NCBI GenBank assembly: GCA_944472135.2
Contig: OX235267.1
Location: 42,120,650-42,184,649, forward strand
Length of the DNA: 64,000 nt
Direction of reading: 5' to 3'
Source of the DNA: Trichobilharzia regenti
Lineage: Eukaryota; Platyhelminthes; Trematoda; Strigeidida; Schistosomatidae
Shown: positions 21,541 through 31,828 of the stretch, in pieces
Position numbering within the stretch: position 1 is the first letter of the stretch
Layout of the letters: every line of letters begins with the position of its first letter
Program-made: the position numbers and the translations under genes
Notes under the pieces: generated by a model
What the model saw: only the letters and a program-made list of their open reading frames with translations
Databases searched by the model: none
Told to the model about the DNA's origin: nothing

Positions 21541-21640
21541 AATGATATCATCAAACCATTTCACAGATTTACCCTACCTACAGACCACTACCTGAAATTG
21601 CAATGCTTTTTAGAATTGATGGTAACATACTCCAATGTTT
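21541..21640 (-). repeat. dispersed repeat E
   Basis: On the minus strand this reads TGCAATTTCAGGTAGTGGTC, a tract GTAGGTAGGGTAAATCTGTG and then ATGATATCATT. The same order occurs at 37085-37185 (plus) and in part at 23900-23970 (plus). The family is unclassified. Confidence 0.6.
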
Positions 21641-21649
21641 TTTTAATTT

Positions 21650-23890
21650 AATTTTTAATTCAATTTATTAATTTGCTTTATTCCAAAAACAATACTAATC
21701 ATACAGCAAGGATTTTCAGCATTCAGTACGATATTGCATCTAATTTACTCATCAATGACAAAAAAAATAATAAATATAACCATTATATAATAATAATAAA
21801 ACGTTGTTATAGCAGCTATATATCAAAATACTGTATGTAATACGGAGAAAAATATGCATAAAGTATAAAATTATAGTAGTGTGACGCCATACAATACAGA
21901 AAGATGAACAATGAAAGGGTCAATCTCACTTTGCTATTTACATAGTAACTTATGTGTTTCACGTCTAACAAAGTCTTCATCACATAAAGTACGGGCTAAA
22001 TAGGGTATTGTAGAATTTCTGTACTTAGTAGTACGAGCATATAACTTTTATATTGACTTCTCATCCTACCTGATGAGATACAAGGGGATAGGTGTGAATA
22101 AAGGGGGTGGAGAGGGTCTGACAGTACAGCCGTTGCCAATTTCGTACAGGGATTTATATACCTCCCGACTATAGTATTGGCGAGCTCACGCAGTGGCAGA
22201 CCACAAGCCCTACTCACAGCATTTAATACTCTTCGTAATATGATATAGTCTCTTTTGAGAAGCCCATGAAAGATTAATGGAGAGCAATAGAGTACAATAG
22301 GTAAAATACAGGAGTTTAAAAATTGAAAAACTAAAGGTTCGTTGATACCTGATTGTCTTAACCTTTTATTGTAGAAGGTAACACGAAACATTTTCTTAGA
22401 GATAGATAGGATGTGGGATGACCATGAAAGGTCAGAGGAAAGAACTAATCCAAGGTATTTAGTGCTTGAATTGGTTTCAATTTCATTGCCATCTATGCTA
22501 CAGGCATCATGGGAACTAACTAGTTCATGTAAGTCACGTCGATGCTTGAAAGTGAATTCAACTGCCTGACATTTGGAAGGATTTAACATAAGACCATTTG
22601 ACTGAGACCACTTGTTGATGTCCAACAGAAGGCTGTTAAGTTTGGAGCAGTCAGATTCGGAAGTGATAGGCAGTGATACAGTCAGATCATCTGCATATTT
22701 GACAAAGTTTCGTTTAAATGAGACAGGTCGTATAGGAAGAAAGAAAAGGAGAGAGGACGGCACCTTGAGGAACCCTGGATTTTGTAAGCGAGGTAGAAGA
22801 AGAATTGCCATTATATACAGTATACTGCATTCTATCAGAAAAATAAGAATGCAACCAAACCTTAGCCCAGGATCCTGTTTGTGTCAACGAAAGCTTGTTT
22901 AATAAAAGTCCCTAGGTGCAGAGTCAAAAGCAGATGTGTAGTCTAAGAAAGCATAACGAACATATTTGGCACCTTTGTCTAAACAAAAAACAACATTGTG
23001 ATGTAAGAGAACCGCATAATCCAAGGTACTTCTACCATATTTGTAAGCAAATTGTTTAGGATCATTAAAAGGTTTCAATGAAGGTTCAAGACGAAGTAAA
23101 AGTACTTTTTCCATCAATTTTAAAAAGGAGAAGTAATTGCAATAGGCCTAAATTTAATATCAGTATCAGAAGATGGTTTAGGTATGGGGATAATTTTAAT
23201 GTTTTTCCATGCAAAAGGTAGAACGCTGCCGGAAAAGGAAGCATTAAAATGTTAGTAAGAGGGTAACACAAAATATCAGCACAATTCCTGAGGACAATGG
23301 CAGGTACACCATCAGGACCAAGGCTTTGGGAAGGCTTAAGAGACCGGAGACATTTAAGCACATCAAGGGTATTAAAACCACTAAAATTATTGTCAATATG
23401 ATTTGTATCATTAGGAAGGATATTGACAGAAGAGCGTATGAAAGACTTATTAAGAGTGTCAACATTAAGAGATGGGACAGAAGTACATCGCTTACCGTTA
23501 GTAATTTCTTTGAAAAGTTTCCACAAATTGGAAGGGGTTTTACATGACAAAAATCTTTGATCATATAAAACATTTAGTCTTTTCATTTCGAGTTTTATCA
23601 GAGTATTTAACTTATTGATACCTAACTTATCATTTGTTTTGAACAACAGTTCTTTATCTCTACGTAGCTTTTTGAGATAGGGCGAAGATAAGCGATCAAA
23701 TTGAATGAATAATGTTTCTTTAGGACAAAATATTTCGAAACAGAATTTAAGATAATCAGTAGTGTTTGTGATTGTGTCATTTAATGTTTGCTCTGTAAAT
23801 AATTCCCAGTTAGTGTCTTTCAACATGCATCTGAGCTTGTCTAGGTTGTCTTGTGAGTGATTCAAACATTGACGTGTGTCATTGTCATTT
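21650..23890 (-). pseudogene. CR1-like non-LTR retrotransposon, longest copy (RT to 3' end)
   Basis: The most complete CR1/SR1-type LINE here, on the minus strand. 23086-23865 is open for 259 codons. It covers the pre-RT region and the first RT block: SLKPSQSLGPDGVPAIVLRN (S-x-G-P-D-G-V-P). After a frameshift 22899-23117 reads MEKVLLLRLEPSLKPFNDPK, QFAYKYGRSTLDYA and FLDYTSAFDS, with the first catalytic Asp. A gap follows. 21996-22811 (271 codons) starts before KRNFVKYADDLTVSLP, an intact YADD, and runs through LMLNPSKCQAVEF, YLGLVLSSDLSWSSHI and the C-terminus. The 3' end (TTTATTCCAAAAACAATACT, 21680 region on the plus strand) matches the other CR1-like tails. It lacks the endonuclease and carries at least two frameshifts, so it is inactive. 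Confidence 0.9.
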
Positions 23891-23899
23891 TCATAACGA

Positions 23900-23970
23900 T
23901 TTTATTTCAGGTAGTGATTTACAGCTAATGAGAAACTGTGAAAAAGAATGATATCAAATATCACCTCTCT
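23900..23970 (+). repeat. dispersed repeat E, partial
   Basis: TTTCAGGTAGTGATTTACAG and GAATGATATCA match the repeat at 37085-37185. It lies just beyond the 5' edge of the CR1-like element, while another copy lies beyond its 3' edge in the opposite orientation. Confidence 0.5.
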
Positions 23971-24448
23971 TTCTCATTGTATGGAAATTTATCAAGTGAA
24001 CTAGGTGTATGAAGAAAGGTTCTTTTTGGTGACCAGTTTTTTTTCTACACGCCAAAATCCTTTTCTGTTTCACTCCAGTAAAAACGTGGTGAAATATTTG
24101 TCAAATGATGGTGATATTTAATGCGTGATGGTTGATGGTGGGATAAAGAACTTACGCTTGTGTATTTTCGAAGTACACAAAATCAAAACAAGTAATTCTG
24201 CAACGAGACCTTTCACAACAAATTTATCATCAAGATGTAAAGTAGTTTAAAAAATAATGTGAACTGTGAGAAAACTAACTGATTGTGTATTTGTCGTGGT
24301 GTGATACAGAAATTTTCTGCCGATGGAATATTATGCACACATATTCTCACAGTTCAATACTGCATAGGGTATATCTGTTCGAATATTCGATTTGATGTTA
24401 GAGTCGGAATGTTATTCCGACAGTTCAATACTGCATACTGCTCCGAGT
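23971..24448. other. no gene; short direct repeat
   Basis: No coding motif. The 18-mer ACAGTTCAATACTGCATA occurs twice, near 24347 and 24420. The second copy lies just before a SINE-C remnant. Confidence 0.5.
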
Positions 24449-24625
24449 TCGATTTCCGGCCGGTGCACTCCTTTAACTCGCAAAGCCGGTATGTAATACG
24501 ACTGGTAAAAAGGCGATCTTGGGCATGACGCTAGCAACCCTATCCCGTAAAAATGAACACCACTACTACAGAAACTCCAAGCTGTACCTTGAAATCCTAT
24601 TTTCCACTGAGAACGTGAAGGAATA
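24449..24625 (+). mobile_element. tRNA-headed SINE family C, head largely lost
   Basis: Starts within a B-box-like GAGTTCGATTTCCGGCCGGT. The family C body follows (GTGCACTCCTTTAACTCGC, GACTGGTAAAAAGGCG, GCTAGCAACCCTATCCCGTA), then the RTE-type tail (TGAAATCCTATTTTCCACTG, GAACGTGAAGGAAT). Confidence 0.7.
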
Positions 24626-25049
24626 AAGCATTACTGCATACAATAAATGTGTCTGAACATTCACTGGACACCAGTGAAATAGTTAAGAGAATTGAAATTC
24701 TGTCTAGAAGGTAATTGTTTTTCATTTAAAAGGAAGTTTATATAGACAGACAAATGGTGTTGATACGGGGTTCACCAGTCTTCTAAATTGTCGCTGATTT
24801 TTTCATGAATAGATTCGAAAATAACATCTTTTCAGGCATATTCGCGCCTTAAATATGATTAAGATATATAGATGATACTTTTGTAGTGCTAAAACCAGAT
24901 CTACACAATTCATTCCTGGAGAAAGTAAACTGTGTATCTCCTAGAATCCAGTTACTTCGGAAGCAGAATCACACGTCCGTGAACTACCATTTCTAGATTG
25001 CCTAGTTAAGAGGAGGTTAAACGGAAATTTTGATATATCTGTTTTGTGT
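24626..25049. other. weak PLE-like sequence, otherwise nothing recognised
   Basis: Around 24850-24990 a frame reads YIDDTFVVLKP and later LEKVN; Y-x-D-D-T-F-V-V resembles a PLE RT active-site block (YxDDxFVI). It would be the upstream part of the lineage 2 element that resumes after the SINE at 25050-25225. No other motif was readable. Confidence 0.35.
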
Positions 25050-25225
25050 ATTGGTGGCACAGCGGTTAAGAAGCCGACCATGCACATGGCCCGGGGTTCG
25101 ATCCCCGGCCACCGACGCACTCCTGTACCTCGTTAAACCAGTAATGAGACTGGTAAAGAGGAAAGGTTGCGTATGAGGCTAGCAACCCCTATGTTCCACT
25201 GGGAAAGTGAAAGAAAAGACAATTT
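25050..25225 (+). mobile_element. tRNA-headed SINE family C (RTE-type tail)
   Basis: Head TGTGTATTGGTGGCACAGCG (25048-25067) with a perfect T-arm-like hairpin CCGGGGTTCGATCCCCGG near 25091-25108 that contains the B box. The body has GACGCACTCCTGTACCTCG and GGCTAGCAACCC. The tail CTATGTTCCACTGGGAAAGT matches the local RTE 3' ends. The copy is slightly shortened compared with 29778-30010. Confidence 0.8.
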
Positions 25226-25229
25226 TCAG

Positions 25230-26425
25230 GAAGAAACACACTCAATAAATATCTAGACTTCAGATTATCACGTACAATGAACTCAATGGTATCAGTTGTT
25301 TCAATCTTCTTGGCCGATCACACTCTCTGATAAAGGATGAGAAAGAAAAAGAAGAAGAAATACCAAACATTTCTGAAATTCTTGAGCGAAACAACTACCC
25401 AAGGAACTTCATCAACAAAATTAACACTGACATTAAGTATGGCCGAAAAATGCACTCAGAAAACATGGACATCAACAGTTGTCATTCCATAAACAGCAGA
25501 GACGCCAAACGATATGAGAAAATTACTCAATCAGCTTGACATTAGAGTTTTCTTCAAAACATCAGACACAATACAAAACACCCTTGTCCATGTAAAAGAC
25601 CAAATCCCTTAAGATTCTCTATCAAATTGTGTTTATAAGATAAAATGTTGGCCTGGTATGTGATGCGATATACATCGGATAAACATCTCGAGAAATCAAG
25701 GTAATCAGAAGAAATGAACACCGTGGAGCATCTGTTCGACCACCGAGAAATCCGGTTGAACTAAACAAAGCTTGAAAAATTATCAGCCAGCCATAAGTCT
25801 ACACGCTATAGAATCAGGTCAATTTTGACAATAATGAAATAATCCAGAAAAAGCATTTTAGAAACCACACAGAACGTCTAATATCAGAAGGATGTCATAT
25901 CAAGTTGAATCTAAATTGTCTGAATAGGAATGATGGACTACAACAGAATCTGACTGGTAACAATACCCACCTGTGCCATGAAATGACAAAATCAACACGA
26001 ATGTAATGAGCAATATCATTATATAGACATACACCGTTTTATAATTGTACACACTTATCAAATCCAACAGTCATCTACACCTGGTTTCGTTATCTTCACC
26101 ATTTGGCCAACTTGACAACGAAAAATGCCCCATACTGACAAACGATGATGAAGTTAGTAAACTTTGCTTTGATACCAATAGCAGGTGTACTATTACCTTT
26201 GTTATTTGGTTTAATGATCGTCGATGTTATTTCGACTTTCAATAAGTCTATTTTCTCACCTCTTAACTCTTTCTTTATATAAAAACTGAGTGGATTTTGT
26301 AAATTCTGGTTTAATAATATTTTGATAAAGCTATTGGCAGAATTAAATAATGAAACGTCAGTAAAAACAACAACATCGTTTTGTTTTTCATTCATTGGGA
26401 AATACAAGAAAACCTTTATTATTCG
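25230..26425 (+). pseudogene. Penelope-like element lineage 2, uninterrupted copy
   Basis: It reads EILERNNYPRNFINKINTD (about 25375-25430), the post-RT linker, then a block LDIRVFFKTS (about 25540) and, in shifted frames, the GIY-YIG start YKIKCWPGM (about 25630-25660). Then come TSREI and RRNEHRG at 25680-25730, where N-E-H is the conserved E-H block of PLE endonucleases. FDNNEIIQK is at about 25815 and ERLISEG near 25880. The 3' UTR to about 26425 aligns with 16020-16230. Many indels; not functional. It is the uninterrupted reference for the RTE insertion at 14575. Confidence 0.7.
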
Positions 26426-26629
26426 ATTTCATGTTAGACAAAATATATTTCTCACGGTTATATACCTGCATTAACAAAAGAATGCTATGTATTTTTGAAC
26501 ATTCTATTTCACGTGGTTTTATGTAAACGGAAATCACACGCTGGGTGATTGATTCACAAATATTATCTGTAGACACATAAACAGAGATTTCATTAATGAA
26601 AAATACACCTTGGCTCCCGTGTCTTGCTT

Positions 26630-27150
26630 TCTGTTGTTACATAAATAAATAAATAAATAATTCGTGATATGTATTAACCTTGAAGTGGTATAGAAATAAT
26701 AAGATTTCCTGATAATTCAGACATAACACAATAAAGGGATAATTAGGATAAGACAACATCGCAAAAATCCTTCCCAAATTAAATAACCAAACGTGACAAA
26801 AGTAGGATAATCCCGGGAAACTGACAATAATAATAACAATCCATATAATAAGGAAAAGATACACAAACTGAATAAACAAAAAAGGAAAAATTTGTAGGGG
26901 GGAAGTGTGAATGGAGATTATTGCACGCCAGCACAGATGGATTAAGACCATGAGACTTGGAGGGGCTGAGCAAATATTCTTTTTTCTGTATACGTGGATC
27001 TGGCCTTTCCATTTTGATTGCCAAAGCTTCAGTAATACAAATGAGGCGAATATATAGTTGCTTAGGCATATTATTTGTCGTCTTGTGGATAACTTTAAAG
27101 GAAGAGACTGTAGAGATGAAGTGACATGTATCTGCCGGACATACAATTAT
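26630..27150 (-). pseudogene. Penelope-like element, C-terminus and 3' UTR
   Basis: The minus-strand frame 26779-27069 reads YIRLICITEALAIKMERPDP and RIQKKEYLLSPSKS. This is the C-terminal end of a PLE GIY-YIG domain (TEALAI-x-x-x-x-P-x-L-x-x-Q-K in related copies at 487-590 and 34808-35200). Upstream on the right a frame starting at 27146 reads MYVRQIHVTSSLQSLPLK. The sequence to 26630 is AT-rich with an ATAAATAAATAAATAA tract at 26641-26660. It is truncated on the 5' side. Confidence 0.6.
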
Positions 27151-27812
27151 TGCTGTTATTATAGCTCTACTTTCAACTCTTCATAACCACTCAGGTTTGT
27201 GTTTTTGTGCCCTCTTGGAAAACAAAGAGTTGAACGATGGATACACCTAGCTCCAGAAGAGCATAGATAGATTAGGTTGACTGTGAGGTCTTTAACGTCC
27301 AGGTTATTTCACAGTATTGCTGGACTAGAAAACGCTGTCAAGTCATGCTTCAGTGGATGTCACATTCAAGGACTGTAAAATCCTTCATTTAAGAACGTCA
27401 ACAGCCAAGTCACTTTAGAATTCCAGGTTCATGTACAAAATTTCGTCGATTACAAATATTAGGTCACATTTCATAGATTTTGTCTTCATGTTCATTTTTT
27501 TATAAAACATGTCGGAAACCTATTTTCCAATAGTATTTTTCTCAAAGATTCAACTCTTCTTTCATGGCATCAGGACTACATATACACTGATGTAAGTGAA
27601 AAGTGATTGAATCATGTTACGTTTTCGACTAGTGGGTAAACAGCTGCAGGGTGTAGTGTTTTAATTGGTTACTAAACGTATTATTTCTGCATCTTACTTA
27701 CAGAATTATACATCTCACGACTGTATTTTAAGGTACACAGCCAATTATTTTTGTCGAAATTCAAATTATTGTTAATGGTACGAGAAATCATTAACATAAA
27801 ATTGTACACTGA
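27151..27812. other. no feature recognised
   Basis: No coding motif and no match to the other repeats of the window. Confidence 0.5.
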
Positions 27813-28212
27813 ATGGACACGTGTAACTACTGTGATCTATCTGGTCCTTTCTTTGGTGCAAACTGCATTCTATCAGTCAGGTTTGCAATGTGGTCACCAT
27901 TCTAGGTAGCTTGACGTCACGGTGAACATTGATTTGAAGATATTAGATTGTTGAGACAGTCGGCCACAGAAAGCCTTGCCTGGCCTAGGTTTCGTGCTAG
28001 TTGACACTCGTCAGCAAGGCGTATCTGCAACTACCTTAAAGGGACACATATCCTTTATGAGATTCGAAACCGCATCACCCAATGCCGCCTGCAGTCAGAG
28101 ACGTTACCAGCGATTGACCTTCTATGAGACTGTAGTGGATTTGATTGGACACTAGTAACCAGTGTGATGAGCCTAGTCCTTTTTTGGTGCAGACTAAATT
28201 CTATCAGGCTTC
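27813..28212 (-). repeat. unclassified element G with terminal direct repeats and a B-box-like tract
   Basis: Two related stretches of about 65 bases, 27816-27880 and 28146-28210, share the order GGACAC...GTAAC...GTG-TGAT...GGTCCTTT...TTGGTGCAxACT...ATTCTATCAG in the same direction. Between them the minus strand carries a B-box-like GGTTTCGAATC (about 28061-28071) and an A-box-like side, as in a tRNA-related SINE. The whole could be one element with repeated ends or two tandem, partly deleted copies. Confidence 0.45.
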
Positions 28213-28446
28213 CTGATGACTGCCTCCAACCATCTAATACCAACAACAAGATTGTACAGCTTGAAAAAGATATTCGTTGAAAAAAATACTCTTCTCTGAA
28301 TCACTCATCCAGTGATTGTTAGTTTAAGCTTGTTTTCTTTGAAGTCCTATGATTATGTCCTGACTACCAGTACCAGCACTTTGGCACTGACAGTGGTTTC
28401 AACTGTTATGTTACACTCTATAAGCCGATGGATATTTAAAAAATTT

Positions 28447-28830
28447 TAAGTATTGGTTTGTAGGGGTTTGATTGATTGGTTACTGGATTTCATCATGAGC
28501 TGACATCGGTCAGAGAACCATTGAAAAACCTGCAAGAAGTACTGGACAGCTAGTTGCTTCGCCTTAGTTTCGGACTCTTCGGTAGTGCGCACCTACCCCA
28601 GTGTAGTTCGAACCCAGGATCTTCTGGTTAAAGGTGAGCTAGCTCGTGGACCATTTAGCCACTAGGACATGATCCAATGGCCAGCCCATGAATTCTAACT
28701 TCTACCAATTCATAACATAGCGTTACCACTTGCGAATATCCTACTGAACACAACTTCCCACTAGAAGAACCCCAAGTAACTACCTACCTGAATATGACCA
28801 GTCGCTTGTGAGCATCTCACTCGTATTCAA
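28447..28830 (-). mobile_element. Sm-alpha-like SINE (family A), nearly full length
   Basis: Minus orientation. The tail AGTATTGGTTTGTAGGGGTT is at 28449-28468, the GACATCGGTCAGAGAACC block at 28501, and a ribozyme segment at 28540-28600 with GAAG for GAAA and CCGAAGA for CUGAAGA. The tRNA-like head lies at 28605-28680 and the 5' body extends to about 28830. Confidence 0.8.
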
Positions 28831-28831
28831 G

Positions 28832-28957
28832 TATTGGTTAACAAAGATGTGATTGATTGATTGGTTAAAGGATTTCATCACGCTTCAAGCACTCCCAGGC
28901 CTTCCTATGGTTCTCTGACCAATGTTAACTCATTATAAAATCCTATAAAATTTCAGT
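28832..28957. repeat. SINE family A tail-only fragment with opposed ends
   Basis: A minus-strand tail (TTCAAGTATTGGTTAAC, 28828-28845, through GGATTTCATCACG) is joined after about 40 bases to a plus-strand tail piece (ATGGTTCTCTGACCAATGTT, 28916-28935). Head and ribozyme are missing, leaving two tails back to back. Confidence 0.55.
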
Positions 28958-29230
28958 TTTTAAAAACAGGCAATACTGCATAATTTGTTTTACTGAATTT
29001 AAACTGGATTCGCGCTTCATTTAACTCAGGAAATGCTTAGTCTAAATGTTCAAAATATTTTCACAAACTTATTAGTCGGCCTGTTAGCTACATATTTATT
29101 AAAAATGTTGTTTAACAAATCAGATAGATATCCACCTTTTTTCGTGTTTTCCATAGTTTACGTCATACAGTTTGATTGCATCAAAATAAATTTCAGTTTT
29201 TTTTGCTCTGGTGTTGCTGCCTTCGTAAAG

Positions 29231-29267
<37 letters not shown>

Positions 29268-29505
29268 TGCTGTACAAAATAGGCGTGAAAAGTTAATCCC
29301 CAGGCTGATTGGAAGTATACGTGTGAATGAAAAACCTTTTCATAGTGCATGCGCTCACAAAATCACCCAACTGGTGCATTTTTTTAATTGTTATAATAGG
29401 TGTACTTCACAAATTCTTTTTTTAATGGGATCAGTAATATCAGTATATATATATATAACTTTCGACATTTTCTAGTGGCCAACGAAAAAAGGGTTGTAAT
29501 CATAG
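28958..29505. other. no gene; AT-rich with a (TA)n microsatellite
   Basis: Small open frames (29033-29475) run through the (TA)n tract and are not considered coding. No other feature seen. Confidence 0.5.
29233..29264. repeat. (TA)n microsatellite
   Basis: About 15 TA units; a shorter run follows at about 29444-29457. Confidence 0.9.
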
Positions 29506-29507
29506 TT

Positions 29508-29702
29508 TGTGATATTTTTTTATTATAACTTGATTCTACACCGTATTTTCGATACAAGTATGGAATTTTCAGCATGTAATATTGGCAGCCCAAATTTCGC
29601 AGGCCGACCAACTGATATCAGGTCTGCATCGGTAAGGGACCGAACTTTGGACCATTTGCATGCTCGAGGAGAATCCTTACCGCTGTGCTACCAACGCACT
29701 GT
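29508..29702 (-). mobile_element. tRNA-headed SINE family B, diverged
   Basis: Minus copy. The A-rich end is at left (29512-29527), the CR1-type tail at 29530-29570, the body at 29575-29620, and the head ending at TGCGTTGGTAGCACAGCGGT (about 29699). More diverged than other family B copies. Confidence 0.75.
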
Positions 29703-29777
29703 GTAAAAAAAACCGTTCTGAGTAATTAATTTACAAATGTGCACAAACTTGACTAAGAAAAGATCACAAAGGTAAAT

Positions 29778-30010
29778 GATGCGTCGGTGGCATAGCGGTT
29801 AGGACGCTCGCTTGAACCATGCACATGGTCCGAGGTTCGAACCCAGGCCATTGGACGCACTCCTTTACCTCGCTAAGCTAGAAATGATGCTGGTAAAGAG
29901 GAAAGGTTGTGCATGGGGCTGGCAACCCATTCTGTAAAAATTAAACACTGCTACAGAAACTTCAAGCCACCAGCTTGAAGCTCTATGTTCCACGGGGAAA
30001 CGTGAAGGAA
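29778..30010 (+). mobile_element. tRNA-headed SINE family C, best copy
   Basis: The head ATGCGTCGGTGGCATAGCGG (29780 region) has a B box GAGGTTCGAACCC at 29831-29843. The body follows (GGACGCACTCCTTTACCTCG, GCTGGTAAAGAGGAAAGGTT, GGGGCTGGCAACCC). The tail TTGAAGCTCTATGTTCCACG (29975 region), GGGAAACGTGAAGG and an A-run match the RTE-like 3' ends. Full length is about 230 bases. Confidence 0.85.
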
Positions 30011-30509
30011 AAAATACAGGATAAATGCTTAAGATTTGGTAGAAATATTGAAGATCATCTTAAAAAAGTGTACAGCTCAAATATCAGGAGCTGAGAGATT
30101 TATTGACAAATTCTGAAATTTTCTAATTTTTAATTTAATGTATATATATATATATGCATGCTAAGAAAATGATCGTGAAATCGGAATTTGGACTATCTCA
30201 GGTTAATGTTTTCCTTCAAGGAAATGTTATCTAACAAAAAGAGTGTTTCACGCGATTTACAGGAAACTACACATGTCAAAACAGATATTTTTTTCTTAAA
30301 CTTTTCTCTTTCTCATCAATGCGTTTGCTGATGATTAAATCTATCATAAATACTTAATGAAAATTAATTTGAGTGTTATGAAAAGCCTGATTCAAAAGAC
30401 TGATTTTAGGACAAAGAATATTCTTTCGAAAACCTCTTTTGTCATTAGGTTCTATATTTATATGTCAGTAGTAATTAAAGAAGTATTGCTTGTTTACAGC
30501 AAATTAAGG
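30011..30509. other. no feature recognised
   Basis: AT-rich; a short (TA)n run at about 30141-30154. No motif in the small frames. Confidence 0.5.
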
Positions 30510-30690
30510 TGTGTCGGTGGTATAACGGTTAGAACTCGAGTTACAGTCTCAGGCCGACGCACACCTGATACGAATGGTCAGCCTGCTAAGTTTGGGCTGC
30601 CGACATCATATGCTGAGAATTCCGTAGCCTGCAACAAGAAACTATGTGGATTCGAGATATAATGAATAGAAAAATGATAAATAAATAAAA
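30510..30690 (+). mobile_element. tRNA-headed SINE family B, B-box region deleted
   Basis: The head GGTGTGTCGGTGGTATAACG (30510 region) is followed by CCGACGCACACCTGATACG, so the middle of the tRNA-like part is missing. A diverged body and tail follow (TGCTGAGAATTCCGTAGCCT, about 30610). It abuts the left arm of the PLE hairpin. Confidence 0.7.
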
Positions 30691-30746
30691 TTGAAAACAT
30701 TTACTTCCCGATACAAATTTAAAACAAATAATAAAGGTTAATAAAG

Positions 30747-30796
30747 CAGGATTTAATGATGGATTCATCAAATTTTGGTAGAACTCGTCAGCCACT
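30747..30796 (-). ncRNA. hammerhead-like motif in PLE, left arm
   Basis: On the minus strand CUGACGAG is followed by GUUC-type sequence, an AAAA in place of GAAA, a hairpin UUUGAUG/CAUUAAA and UC-CUGC. The core is damaged at GAAA, so this copy is probably inactive. See the right arm for the better version. Confidence 0.25.
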
Positions 30797-31327
30797 GAAT
30801 ACTCTACATACACGGATATATATATACTTTCGAAATTACATTGGAAGATATAAGGCTGATAAGTAAACAAACTACATTGAAGTAGCCATGCAGAAAGACG
30901 ACAGGTGCGAATGTTTTCCAGGTCATGTTCAAATAGATAAGGAGAGAGAGAGTATGAGAGATCAAAATTAAGATAAATTGCATTACACTTCAATTACATC
31001 ACTTAGATAAACAATTAGTCATTAGGGAATATAACGGGAATTGCAAACAGACTAATATCAATGGTAATAGTTATAATAACAATAATAATAGTGTTGAAGT
31101 GAGCTAAGATAATCTTACTGATAAAGCATAGTTTTAAATGAATCAAGAATAATAATAATAAGAGGTAGAATAATAAGTAAAACGTATTACCATGGTAGAT
31201 TCAGAGTCACGACCATCTCCTTTTGTACACAGAGACCTGGTTTATAAACTCGAATTGCACAATCTTCTGCGATTGCAAGCATCTTCTTGTTTCTTTGTTT
31301 GCTGACAATAGTGAATGAATCCAAACA

Positions 31328-31828
31328 GTTCCGAAAAAACCTGTCTATATCAGTTTTCCGTTCAATGGAGATGATAAACAGGAAGTAGTCAAACGAAGAC
31401 TCGACAAAGCCATCAAGAGAACTTATTATGCTGCAAAACTCGTTTTCCTTAACACCACTAAGCCAGTGCTTCAACAATCTGGGAAAGACCAGTTGTCAAT
31501 CCTCGACACTTCAAAGAGCGTATATCAATTTGAGTGTGTTTGTGGAAGCAAACACATAGGTCATACGGAAAGGCGATTGTCTACTCGCATGATGGAGCAT
31601 TTGCCAAAATGGTTGAAAACAGCAGAGTGCAAAGTGCCAAAATCCTCAATAACAAAACATCTTGTGGACTATGGACATGATATCGACGCGGTCAAGTCAT
31701 TCACTATTTTCAGCAGACAAAGAAACAGGAAGATGCTTGCAATCGCAGAAGATTGTGCAATTCGAGTTTATAAACCAGGTCTCTGTGTACAAAAGGAGAT
31801 GGTCGTGACTCTGAATCTACCATGGTAA
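31328..31828 (+). CDS. GIY-YIG endonuclease domain of the PLE, open reading frame
   Basis: About 166 codons are open from 31328 to the stop at 31826-31828. The first ATG is at 31466; the reading frame upstream is also open and PLE-like. It begins PVYISFPFNGDDKQEVVKRR, the post-RT linker of PLEs. VYQFECVCGSKHIGHT follows at 31522 on, the GIY-YIG core in which the second motif reads HIG rather than YIG. Then come RRLSTRMMEH with the conserved Arg and the E-H pair, and KHLVDYGHDID. The C-terminus is CAIRVYKPGLCVQKE. The family nicks DNA for target-primed reverse transcription. There is no RT upstream, so this is an orphan domain, but unlike the other copies it has no stop or frameshift. Confidence 0.7.
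   Translation, partial: VPKKPVYISFPFNGDDKQEVVKRRLDKAIKRTYYAAKLVFLNTTKPVLQQSGKDQLSILDTSKSVYQFECVCGSKHIGHTERRLSTRMMEHLPKWLKTAECKVPKSSITKHLVDYGHDIDAVKSFTIFSRQRNRKMLAIAEDCAIRVYKPGLCVQKEMVVTLNLPW

Noticed and set aside
26637..27146. 169-codon minus-strand frame with membrane-like segments
   Set aside because: It lies out of frame over a PLE C-terminus and its AT-rich 3' UTR; the hydrophobicity follows from base composition.
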